Of a DNA stretch of 64,000 bases, positions 52,345-62,711 are shown piece by piece. The first letter of the stretch is position 1. Each line of letters begins with the position of its first letter. Under the pieces are notes generated by a model. That model was not told the origin of the DNA. It did not search any database and worked only from the letters and a program-made list of their open reading frames with translations. Source of the DNA: Trochalopteron elliotii (Eukaryota; Chordata; Aves; Passeriformes; Leiothrichidae); assembly GCA_024734555.1 (NCBI GenBank), contig JANPWX010000247.1, positions 3,940,853 through 4,004,852 of the forward strand, read 5' to 3'. A program made the position numbers and the translations under genes.

Positions 52345-52520
52345 TGTTACCAAGAAAGGTGTTACACAACTTTTTCTTGATTATCTGGAAAAACATGAAG
52401 CTCTCAAAGACTAAATTTTCAGACGACACAATAATAGGCAAAGCAAGAAATAATGAGAAGCTATTTGTATCACACAGTAAGGTGAACACTGATAAAATGG
52501 ATTGTAGAAAATACAGTCTT
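52345..52520 (+). pseudogene. Possible ancient non-LTR reverse transcriptase relic (CR1-like)
   Basis: The plus-strand frame reads VLHNFF, then 12 residues, then KFSDDTIIG. In CR1-type reverse transcriptases the same order appears as VLFNIF, a similar gap, then KFADDT. The spacing differs by one residue. The catalytic box is altered from ADD to SDD with both aspartates kept. Downstream residues (TDKMDCRKYSL) fall where the conserved D-L-W region would lie, but the match is poor. If correct, this is a much older copy than the one at 11529. The piece is under 180 bp with no flanking CR1 sequence recognised, so coincidence is possible. Confidence 0.35.
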
Positions 52521-54635
52521 TAGAGAAAGACAGAAATGCCTCAAAAGTGTTAGGAAACGAGCTGTAATATTAACTCTTTAAACGTTCAGTTTTAAAAGAG
52601 AGATCTGACTTAGTTATTTCTACTCAGGGAAGAATGATTTCACATAATCTTCCTACTTTTGCAGCTGAGGCCCTAAATTTTGAGAACCATAAAATTACTT
52701 AAAACAATCTGTTTCGTTTCTGTTTATACCATACCCTTGTTTTAATCAGTCCCCCAATTATTCTTTCTACCTGGCCTTGTCACTGCAGCTGAATGAATGT
52801 GGCTCTTTAAATTTGCAATACAAATACCTGACACTTCAAATTAAGTTTGTCTTCTTAGAATAAAACCAGTTTTAGAAGAGGGCATTTTGTGTAACTGAAA
52901 TATTGCTATAGGCTAGACAGCTATGTAAACACTTAAATAGTCTATCCACATCTCCTATGGTCCATTAAAACAATTTAATTTACATTTTTACCAAAAAATA
53001 ATTTCATTAAAAAGTTGTTGGGTTTCTTTTTTACCTTTTCTTAATTTTATTCTAATCCTTGGAATGATTCTGACTGAAAAAGATCATAATTAGAAGGTTT
53101 TAGATAAAACCTCAAAGGAAATGTTGATACTTCTTTTTAAAAAATAAATAAATTGGTAACATATCTCTGCAACTATTATTTTAAGCACATTGGTACAATA
53201 TTGTATTAAGTTTCTATGAATGGGAAATTAAATGCTTCTGTGTAATTTCTTATCCTGCTCTCAAGCAGTCCTTTAATATTTATTCAAGTTCACTGATGTA
53301 TCAAGAATTGTAATGGAATTTAAAGTTTATTGGTGTGGGTCAAATATGCAGTTTGCTCTTCACCCATAACCTGGAGACTTTCTGCTGCTGGATATATATT
53401 GCAGAAATAAATGGCAGTTTCCCTTTACTGTTATTCGTCGGTTCATAACACTCAAGGTTAATGTGCTGTGGTGGTTTATTCATGAAAAATGTTTGCAGAT
53501 CTTGAAAGTTTCATACATTTTAACATATATAATTTGTCCAAAAGTTCCTAGCAGAAAGCATGGCTGTTTCTTATTCATTCTTCATCACTCATTTCTCTTT
53601 CAAAACCTTCCATTCTGCCAATGCATACACAGCACACACATATACAATACAGCGTCTGCCAAAATGACTAGTCACGTGTTTATGACTAGACAAGAATTTA
53701 AATTGTTCTATAACCCCATCAACCAATATTTTCCATGCTCTAAAAAAATAGCAAGAAAAATAGAGTACTAAGCAGTACCATACCATTTATTCCAAGAAAA
53801 TAGTTCAGGTTATTCTATTTAACATATCTCAAGAAGCAGATTCTGGATAGATGAAAATATGCATTATATTTCATGAATACAGTCATGAGGGCTGTAGCTC
53901 CTACAAAGCACAGCTACCCAGCTCTTGCAATATGAATGAACTAACAGACCTGCTAGTCATAGGAATTGGCTGTGTACATCTATGTACCCCAAATGTGTTT
54001 TTCCGTCTTAATCAAAAATTCAGTGGTGACTTTGTCTAATTAGTTCTAAATTCTTTTACTCAGTTCTGCTCATTATTCCTGAAAATGTGCTTTCTAAGCT
54101 TTTTCTTGCTGTTTTCTGGAAAAAAAATTGTTAATAGACAGGTTTTGAAGCTCTTCTCTTGCCTGAAGATTTTGACTAGGACGTGAAAGCTAAAGATACC
54201 TAGAACATTATCCAAAGTAAGATAATTTCACATTCTCATCTAGGTGCTTTTATGTCTCTCCTCTTTTTCTTATATACCTACTGTCATTTGAAAACTGCTA
54301 AAAGGCAAAAAATTATTCTTCATTTTTCTATGCAAAAGCTGTACGACTAGCATCTGTTTATTTTATTTGAGGAAATTAGAGGTACCTTTTTTTTAGTAGT
54401 ATCTGTCACTATCAGCATGCCTAAATGGTGGAGATATTTGCACAAAACTAGAGCAATCAGTTACTGACCAGATTTTATTATTCACCAACAATAATTACTC
54501 CCTCCCCACCACTCTTTACTATCTTTCGACCCTCAATGTTTGTTTCCCTGCAATTCCATGATTATGTACAAAGATTTGTTTAGCCAGAACACTGCAGTGA
54601 AAATATGATTTTCCTGTGGGAAGTCTGAGTTACGT
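52521..54635. other. AT-rich unique sequence, no gene recognised
   Basis: Short chance frames only, the longest 102 codons at 53463-53771 with no motif. Nothing else was seen. Confidence 0.55.
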
Positions 54636-55008
54636 TGGGTTGCTTAGCCTGGAGAAAAGAAGGCTCAGGGGGGACCTTATCAGAATCTACAGCTGCCTGT
54701 GAAAAGAGGTTTTAGCAAGGTGGAAGTCAGCTTTGTCTCCACAGTAACAAGTGACAGGATGAGAGGAAAAGGCCTCAAGCTGTGCCAGAGAAGGTAGAGA
54801 TTGGATATTAGAAAACATTTCTTCACTGAAACAGTGGTCAGGCACTGATTGCATCTGGCATCCCAGAGCAGTGGCAGAAACATTGTCCCCAGAAGTTCAA
54901 AAAAATGTGTGGATGTGGCATTTGGGGACATGGTGTAGTTGTGAACACAGTGGTACCAAGTCAACAGCTGGACTTGATGATCTTAGAGGTCTTTTAAACC
55001 TAAACAAA
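54636..55008 (+). mobile_element. CR1 LINE fragment, 3' end
   Basis: The plus strand begins with TTGCTTAGCCTGGAGAAAAG and GGGGGACCTTATC, the well-known last part of CR1 ORF2 (LFSLEKRRLRGDL-like). It continues through the 3' UTR and ends with TTGATGATCTTAGAGGTC followed by a degenerate terminus. The terminal octamer repeats are no longer recognisable. At under 400 bp it is strongly 5'-truncated, and it is more diverged than the copy at 11529. It lies in the opposite orientation, so it represents an independent insertion. Confidence 0.9.
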
Positions 55009-58000
55009 CCTCCTATATGGTGACTGAAATTTTGAATTATACCTCTGTTACTATAGATAGGGTATTTTACAGTATTAGAATTCTTTATTCAGAAGAGAAT
55101 TGTCAAAGTTGTAGTTATAACAACTGTAACAAGAGCTGTATCACTTAAAACACCCCAGGGTACTGGTCCAGATGGTTAAAATTATTATAGAAATTAAGTC
55201 ATCAACACCTGATTTCCTACATAACTGTAGAAAATCCTTCTATGTCAATTTTTATACAATAACTGTTTATTTCTATTGATGACATCTTCAAATACCCAAC
55301 CACTAAGTAATAGTGGTTAACTCAGAGACCAACACTTGAAATACTAAGTAAGGAATTTTTTTCTCTTTTGCATCAATTTATATACCTACATTTGACAATA
55401 TACCTGTTCTCTTTTTACTAAGTAGCTAAGATACATGTGCCTTTCTTTACAGTCCTTCTGTCCATATCTTTCTTTCCCTGAATACTAATTCTTGAATAAT
55501 TTATATTGTTAGCACATAGTTTCACATCAGTAATTCTAAACTTCTTAGCATCATTTATGTGTATGTTGAAAACTTCTGCAGAGAGATTTATTTTTGATTC
55601 TCATACTGAGTTCTCACCAATATGAAAGATAATCATCTATGCTTCATCTTTGGTGAGATACCAGCAAAAACAGAAGTGGTAAAATAAAGTCCTTCATCAT
55701 TGATTTTTACCAAGTGTAGATTAACAAAATAATGTCATTATCAGTGGTATGCACATACTTACATATTTAGTAACACTGGGATGGCCTTATCAGACCAATG
55801 TATTAGCATTTTATTAGGTATATGAGCAATGTGATCCCCAGATATAGATATAAATATATATATATTTATGCATTTTCACTGAGATCCAATCACATCAAGA
55901 ACATAGTATCTGTTAAAGTTCATTATATTAGAATATTATGTTGTTTCAATGTTGTTTTCTCTTCTTTTATATCTGGCAGTTCTGTAAACACCTCACCACT
56001 GTTTGCTGTTTTCCCACACTGTAGGACAAAGGATTGTGCCACTTCGCAAATGCACATGAAAGCATGAAATTTGCTTCCATCTCCAGACGAGCTATCAGTT
56101 CCAGTCTGTGCTCATCACTACCACTAGAAGCTGTGACTGACAGGCTGGGCTCATGTTTGGCAGAGAGGTTACACTAGAAGCAGGCAGCTTGATATACAGG
56201 ATGGAAATTCTCTCCATGGCAATTTCTCAGATGGTCAGATCTGCATGTTGTCCTGGAAGATAGCTTCAGCTAGAAGCAAAAGAAAAATCAAAGCAAAGCC
56301 AAGCAAAGAGTCACAAAGAAATCTCCAAGAATCCACTTCAGGTACTACTCCAGTCCCACAAAAGAGCAATACCTCCCGTCAGACTATCACATCCTCACTC
56401 ATTAGCTTGCCACTGACAAAGCAGTTCAGCAGCCATAAATAATCTGTACCTGCTGTGCATGTTTATTTTTCTTTTTTTTTAACAATGAGAGGATATACAT
56501 TACATCAAGTCTGAGTTTATAGTTTATAGTGCTGATAAATCACACTTAAGGGAACAATGAAAACAGCACCTATTTAATATATATGGGTTCATATCTCATA
56601 TCTAATTGCTTCCAACGGGATACTAAATGCATCCCATGGAGAGAAGGGAGTACGTAAGTCACAAAAGGTAAAAAAATCTCTGTGATGCATATATTTCTCA
56701 TGAGTGATAGATAAAGCTCAAGAGCAAGAGTTCTTTTGGTCACTTTGCTACCTAATGCTGCTGTCAGATCAATGAGACAATGAGAGGAATGAGGGACAAG
56801 CTCAGGGAGCAAACAGGGAGGGAAAAACACTACTGGAAGTTAATATAATACAAATTAAAGCATAAAGGAGGTTTCCCACCTGATAAACAACTCTTGGATT
56901 GACTTACATGAACAGAAAGGGTATTAAATCCCACTATTCTTACAGGAACATATTTTACTCATGCTAGTTCCACTTACAATTAGTTTGTTTACTTATTTAC
57001 ATACCTACAAAAATCTACTTATAAACTCTCAGGTTCTTCATACTGTCGACAGTGCTATGCCACAGGCTTCTGGGAATGCACTCAGTCCCAGAAATTTGAT
57101 CTCATTCCAAGGCTAGTGCATTCAGGTTTTTGACTTTAATGACATTTGTGTTTCTCTTTATAAAAATTTGTGAAAATTCTGCTAGTTTCACCATTTCTAA
57201 GACAACTGATGTGAACTGGATCTTACATGGTTCCTCACAAAAGTGGTAAGTATGAGTCAATCGCCACCCTCTAGGTCCAGCAGCTGTACAAAAAAGTCTT
57301 GTATCAGAAACAGAACAGAGGCAAAGAGGACCTGGACCTCTAGGTGAAGCTAAATATTTCTGGAGAACTTAAGTATCTACAAGTTCTCAGGTTCAGCAAA
57401 AAGACCCTGATAGACAGAATAATTAAATAAGCAATATTTATCCTATTTTGTAGCTCTCAAACACAAGACTCCACACAAACCTGTCTCATTCACTTGTAAA
57501 ATGAACACTAAAAAGAAAACTGCTTTTTTTTAACTTCCAATCACAGAGATAGGGTTAGTATTTTAAAGGAAAAGCAATGCATGTCCATTTTGAATTCTTT
57601 AAGGAAAGGTCTACTTTGGCCATAAAAAAAAATGAGGCAGCCTTTAGTTTCCCATCTGTAGCAGAAGGGTCCTTTTCTCCTAGGGAGATCAGCTGGTTAC
57701 AGATAATGAGGCTGACTGACAGACAGCTTGGCATATAGAGGGCTGAGATATTTACCATTTTTGGGTTCAAACATGAACTAAGGCCAGAAGCAAAGGTAAT
57801 GCACTCCTGGTTTCCCACATGGTCCTGTCTAAGCATGCTGGGTCCTGAGAAGTAATTTAAAAGCTTAGCTGTCGTATTTTTGGGGATAGACTCTTGCTGC
57901 TCAGGTACCAGGAGTGCAAGACTTATTCTAATTCTGAGATCTTCCATGAAGACTCTAGATGCAACCAAGATGCAACTTTATCATACAGGTTTGATGCCTT

Positions 58001-60219
58001 TCTGAGGCAGAGGGAAGGTCAGAAAAGAAAATCCTACCATACACAGAAAAAAAATTAATACCAATATTTCTGGGGTTTAGGACTCTTTTAGCCTTGTCTT
58101 CTATCAAGGACTTATGAGTGTCTTAGAACTGTAGGAGCCAGTCCTAAGTTGTTACTTCTTCCTGTTACTGTTTTCATTCCCTTCCTCACTTAACATGGCC
58201 CATTTGCCAGACTGAATTAATGAGCACAGAGCCAGCAAGTAAACTTCTTCACCAGGAGGTTTTGTTCTCAAGACCTCTCAAAGCAAGCAACACAGACTTG
58301 TTTTTGTTGAGTAAATATGTAGGCTGATACCCCATTTATCTTCATTTGGAAACATTTAAATTCTAGCAAAGGAATACAGCACTACACTAATCAGTAAGAA
58401 TGATGCTATCATTATGTTGTTCCAGTGGCTACAAGATAATTAATGTTTAGTGATAGACATATTCAAAATAACATTAATTATGTTATTAATGATTTTAATT
58501 AACTTCAAATGCTTCTGTGTTTTCCAATAAGTTCCTATATCTAGGAGTTAAGCCACCCACAATTTGTAACTCTTAATCTCTTCCCGATTTTATTTACAAC
58601 AAAGGCTTACTCTGAGCTCTGAAAAGGCACCTCTGGAAGTTAACTTGAGATTATTTCTATTAACTGTTTTATTCTATTTTGTGGGGGATTTTTTGTTGGT
58701 TTCAGATTTTTTGTGTGTGTCTCTTCGGTTTTTTGCCTTATAACAGTAAAATTTGAATAACAAAGTAATTAGGTGCATTTATGTCAGCATGTTTCACCGT
58801 AAATCTGGTCTGCTGCATGAAGTCAGTCCTGAACAGAATTCTTTCACCATGAGCAGAAAATGAAGTTAAATGCCTCTCTAATAACTTTAAAAAGTCATTT
58901 AATGGTCTTGGGGAGGATTTTTTTCTATTGTTGCGAGAATCAGGCTGAAGCGCCCATAGTCTTACTGGATTATTTGTCTTTCGGGAAAGAAAACAGATAC
59001 AAATTTTCTCCTTATCTTCCCACCACTTCTCATTTAAAAGTACTTTTCTTTCAAAGTAGACATTTTTGTTGTTGAAAACAGGTCTTCTGACAGTACCATG
59101 GAGTTTATTAACTGATACACAAAGAAAAGCAGAGTTCATAGGCAGTCCAGCTCCTTTGTAACATACGCCTCAAACACAAGATCCTTAAAGAAAGAGAAAA
59201 AACCCCTAATGTTGTGTCTTCTGATTATGGCTTCTCTTGTAGAAACTATTTCAAAATTTAAATCATTTGGGAACAGTTAAGAACAGTTTAAGTCACTGTG
59301 GCTGGTGATGGAGAAGCTTTTTAAGTAGCATTATATTCAGACTTGTCAAAATAAACATTAAATTCAGATATTTGTGTAAGACCAGCTCTAATACAGTAAC
59401 CTGAATTACAAAATCTTCCTTTTCTGCTGCTATTCATTATCTCATTTTTAGATAATAAGCTAATATATTAAAAAAATAATTATTGTATACTAATATGTAA
59501 TATGTAAAATTATATCATATATAACATAATATATAAACTTTTTTTGTTACCTCACGACTCATTGAAGATTGACTCATATTGTTTGAAATTGATAGGTCAT
59601 GGAAGTCAGATGCAAGATTGCATTGCCTTTAATAAAGGTCCTATGGATTGTAATTTCAATTCTGCATGGTAAAAAGGAAGAGCTAAATACCTGAGGTTAA
59701 ATATTCAGAATATTCACCCTCTTGAATAAATGGCATTCAAATTTTAATATACCACAGAAGACAGAGATAACATCATTTTTCTCCTTTCATCCTTACTCAG
59801 ATGATTTTTCAGAACACTGGAAAAGCGTCTAAGCACAGAATCCAAGACTACAATTTTATCACACTTAAAACACTTAATTATTGATATGGATTAACAGTAG
59901 CAGCATCAGTAGAAAAGATGAAGCATATGTGTATCCGAAGAAGACTAAAGCTGATGGTGAGAGTGGTCAGAGACATACTTGCTGTAGGAAGCATGCTCCG
60001 GAAGGGTTCTGAACCACATTCCACAGTTATTGTAGTTCTATGGGCAGTAACAATACTAGTCACAAAGAAAGAACTGCCTCAGAACCTGATTCTTCAGACA
60101 GAAAAATTCCAAAATCTAGATGAAGCCTAAAACAGAGATTGGTTTCTGAATCCCAGTTAGGCTCAGGTATGCAACTATATGCCAATTGATTTGTTTGTCA
60201 AACTGAAGAAGCAAGACTT
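55009..60219. other. AT-rich unique sequence, no gene recognised
   Basis: Contains a perfect 20-bp AT palindrome at 55850-55869 and a strongly AT-rich, TATA-stepped stretch at about 59445-59540. Minus-strand frames of 137 codons (57968-57555) and 133 codons (59139-58738) have no recognised motif. A good 5' splice-site word (GTGGTAAGTATG) lies at about 57243 with no convincing acceptor at exon distance. Confidence 0.5.
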
Positions 60220-60753
60220 TCAAGTGGGATAGGAGTTATTTATTCACCGTCAGTGATTCAGAAGATACAAGGACATCCTGGGGGAGACAGAGCTCTGAAA
60301 CCCCAAATCTGGGACTGGGTACCTCTATAGGGTAAAGCAGCAACCATGTCTTTCATCAAATGCACTGAAGGGAGAAAATTTCATTTAGGTTTTAGGCTAA
60401 AGTTCCCAAAAACAATTTTTTGTTCCATTGGGGAACAATTTCCAAGAAAATACTAATCTCAAACTGGACAAGACAAAATGGTGGAACCTATCCCACAAAA
60501 GACAAAATTGCACTGGCAGGGGCCTGAATTATTTCTCCTCTTTCTTAAAGATGTGTACAAAGGCAGAGATTATAGAGGAAAGTTCAGCACTCGGGGCGTC
60601 ACTCAATCCAAGTGAGGGTTCCTTCTTACGCACCCTTGTTCTAACAACCTACAAAGCCAGGCTTTACTCGGTTTCAGGGTCTTCTTCCTCTTTGGGAAAG
60701 TGGAAGTTCTTGATATAAGGAGCTGCTTCATTGTGTGGGTGAGTGATCAGAGA
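60220..60753 (-). other. Possible terminal exon (29 codons plus 3' UTR), product unknown
   Basis: On the minus strand a good acceptor (CTCTGTTCTTCCTGCCACAG) ends at 60754. From 60753 a 29-codon open stretch runs to a TAA (complement of 60664-60666). The peptide includes EAAPYIKNFHFPKEEEDPE, an acidic, protein-like C-terminus. About 420 bp further on the minus strand has AATAAA (complement of 60239-60244), which would suit a 3' UTR end. The exon starts in phase 0, matching the phase in which the exon-like segment at 62558-62699 ends. I do not recognise the protein. A stretch this short can look natural by chance, and the plus strand of the same DNA is also open, so this is a hypothesis. Confidence 0.22.
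60239..60244 (-). promoter_or_regulatory. Candidate polyadenylation signal AATAAA for the possible minus-strand exon
   Basis: The complement of TTTATT reads AATAAA about 420 bp downstream of the candidate stop codon. In AT-rich DNA this hexamer is common, so it supports the gene model only in context. Confidence 0.2.
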
Positions 60754-61865
60754 CTGTGGCAGGAAGAACAGAGCTGGAAATTGCTGACACCCAAAAGCAG
60801 TTCAATGATCAGAAGTGCAGATGCACTACAAATACCACTACTTGCTTTTTATCCCCAGGTCCTAGAGCTCAAGTAGCACACCAATCTTCCCTTAGTTAGC
60901 ATCTAACTAAAAACCTTGTGAAAACCTTGTGAGTACACCTGCCCCACATCACCTTAATTGTTTTGGGTGCAAGATAGCCAAGGTGCTTTTTCACACCTAG
61001 TCCAGGTCCAGACTTTAGAGGTGCCTTATTTTTCCTGATAGAACAATTCAATAAGCCTTAGAAAGAAGTTCTTGTCATAGTCATCCTACATATGTAGGAG
61101 AGAACTGTATGAGAAGTTCTGAGAGGAAAATATAAAACATGAATTATATCATCTTTGAGAATTTTGTAGTGACAATCTTTTGTGCTTCAGCAGAACTTTA
61201 AAGTTTTCCACTGTGCATAGCTAACACAGCTATGATAGGGAGGATTAAAACTAAATTACTTTCATTAGTGACTCTTTTACCTCTCATTGGTTTTCATATC
61301 CACTCCCCATGTTTTGTCTTAATCAAATAGTAATTCTCCATGTTGTCCCCTGCAAACAGAGCTCTGCAAAGAATTTCACTGAAATTAACGATTTCACTTC
61401 TATAAAATAAAGAGACAAGGTCTGGTATTTTTAACTGCTTGGAGATAAAGTCATGTAAAAGGTTATGCAGTGCAATGGAGTACATGCATTTTACGGTAAA
61501 TAATTAATAATAAGAAGAAAAGGAACATATGTTAAAATCCTCCTTTAATGATGTTGGCTAGGAATTCATATTTTGCAGCTTAGCCATGACAATTGATGGA
61601 ATCAGTGCTTGTTTTTCTTGCCCATAAATTCATTCTTAGGTGTTTGTAATTTGAGCATTACATTTTAACACACAGAACAAAAATAAAAGACTTCATATAT
61701 CCATCCTGACATTTTCAATATTATTTTAATGTGTACATTTTAATGATATCAACCTCATTACATTGGGTTTTAGAAACTGCAGTTTATTGCCAAAAAAGCA
61801 ACACCATGATGCTTCTGCCTGTAAGACTTTGTCTACTGTTTGAAGTTAACAATATATGTTAGACT
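60754..61865. other. Unique sequence; intron of the candidate minus-strand transcript if that is real
   Basis: AT-rich DNA with no recognised gene or repeat up to the target-site duplication of the solo LTR. Confidence 0.4.
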
Positions 61866-61870
61866 GAAAT
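61866..61870. repeat. Target-site duplication GAAAT, left copy
   Basis: GAAAT directly precedes the LTR and is repeated directly after it at 62407-62411. A 5-bp duplication is the usual footprint of ERVL-type (class III) and some other endogenous retroviruses. Confidence 0.85.
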
Positions 61871-61953
61871 TGTTGCAGCAGCCCTCTTGTTAGAAGGTAG
61901 AAACAATCCCAGATACAGACTTGTTGTTTATCACAGCATGAAATGGGTCCTGG

Positions 61954-61959
61954 TTTATT
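61954..61959 (-). promoter_or_regulatory. LTR polyadenylation signal AATAAA
   Basis: The only AATAAA on the minus strand near the 3' end of the LTR. Its position fixes the orientation of the element and marks the R region. Confidence 0.6.
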
Positions 61960-62044
61960 CCTCTTTACAGCTCAGCCATCCTGACTCCAACCATTCACTG
62001 ACTCTAGCTGCAGCAGGCTCCTACTCTAGGTTTCTCTTCCAGCC

Positions 62045-62175
62045 TCTCACTGCTGGTTATTTCCTGATAAACTATGACTGCAGGTATTAGTTTACAGACT
62101 CTGACTGCAGGCTTTTACCCAGGTAGCCTGTGACTGCAGGTTCCAACAACAGGCTCTAACTGCAGACCCAGACTG
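62045..62175. repeat. Imperfect tandem array, about 27-bp unit, inside the solo LTR
   Basis: The core TGACTGCAGG, or a close variant, recurs with its CTGCAG/CTGCTG word at 62050, 62078, 62105, 62134 and 62160, giving steps of 28, 27, 29 and 26 bp. The sequence between cores is diverged. A sixth, isolated CTGCAG at 62008 may be an outlying unit. Tandem repeats in U3 are known in many retroviral LTRs, where they can act as enhancers. That role here is inference. Confidence 0.75.
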
Positions 62176-62406
62176 ACCTCACAGCAGTGATTCTCCTTCC
62201 CCTGAATGCTTCTTCTTCATGAGCATCTCATTCCCTCTTCCAAAAGATTCCTTCTCCTTCATGATCACCCCTCACCAGCTAACCCACTCCCTTTTGTCAC
62301 ACTTATCTTTACCAGATAACTGTGACTCAGGGGTGAGGCTGAATTGGGTAATTAACACAGCTGTTACTTATCAGGGGCAAGGTCACCTGTATTCCCTTCT
62401 CCTACA

Positions 62407-62411
62407 GAAAT
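62407..62411. repeat. Target-site duplication GAAAT, right copy
   Basis: Exact repeat of 61866-61870 directly after the LTR end. See the left copy. Confidence 0.85.
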
Positions 62412-62557
62412 CAGTGAACATCAGTCAGTTCTTGGTTTCCATGAACCTGGATTTTACTCTCCTGTAGGTAGACACTGTACATTTGCCATAGGCCTGACAG
62501 TGCACAGGTGTGCCATCACACATCTCCCAGGACTCCTTGTGGTTCAAATGGTCTTAC

Positions 62558-62699
62558 CTGCAGCCATAAATGCTGGGTTAGAGACTCATCTACCTCTGTT
62601 TCCTCATAAACCAGATTCCTCAGATAAGCCCATATACAATTTACTTTGACGGCAGAATCCATTACTGATCTAATATTGGGGATTGGTAAAAGGTTATTT
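62558..62699 (-). other. Possible internal exon, 142 bp, product unknown
   Basis: On the minus strand a T-rich acceptor (ATTTTTTATTTGCCATATTCCAG) ends at 62700 and a consensus donor CTGCAG|GTAAGA follows 62558. The 142 bp between are open in one frame: one base completing a codon, then 47 codons. The peptide includes VMDSAVKVNCIWAYLRNLVY and later YEETEVDESLTQHLWLQ. It ends in phase 0, compatible with the possible terminal exon at 60753. No family is recognised. A match to a known protein would be needed to raise this above a hypothesis, since AT-rich DNA offers many splice-like words. Confidence 0.22.
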
Positions 62700-62711
62700 C
62701 TGGAATATGGC

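Larger units (their letters stand above)
61871..62406 (-). mobile_element. Solo LTR of an endogenous retrovirus, 536 bp, intact ends
   Basis: The element has the canonical LTR ends: TGTTGCAG at the left and CCTACA at the right, that is TGT...ACA on either strand, flanked on both sides by GAAAT. Orientation is minus, because AATAAA (complement of 61954-61959) then falls near the 3' end, about 85 bp before the terminus, as expected for an R/U5 boundary. The U3 start (TGTAGGAGAAGGGAATACAGG-like) resembles avian ERV LTRs. No internal retroviral sequence remains, so the provirus was lost by recombination between its two LTRs. The middle carries an imperfect 27-bp tandem array. The family name is not known to me. 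The 5-bp duplication favours an ERVL-like source. Confidence 0.88.

Noticed and set aside
57555..57968. 137-codon minus-strand open frame
   Set aside because: Composition and context look like chance. I recognise no motif, and no exon boundaries or repeat family fit.
58738..59139. 133-codon minus-strand open frame
   Set aside because: Basic and asparagine-rich, as expected from A-rich DNA, with no domain seen.
59445..59540. Very AT-rich segment as a possible origin or matrix attachment site
   Set aside because: Only base composition supports it, and similar runs occur elsewhere in the window.
62590..62640. ATGAGGAAACAGAGG word resembling part of a MIR SINE
   Set aside because: Similarity stops after about 15 bases and the neighbouring MIR core is absent.
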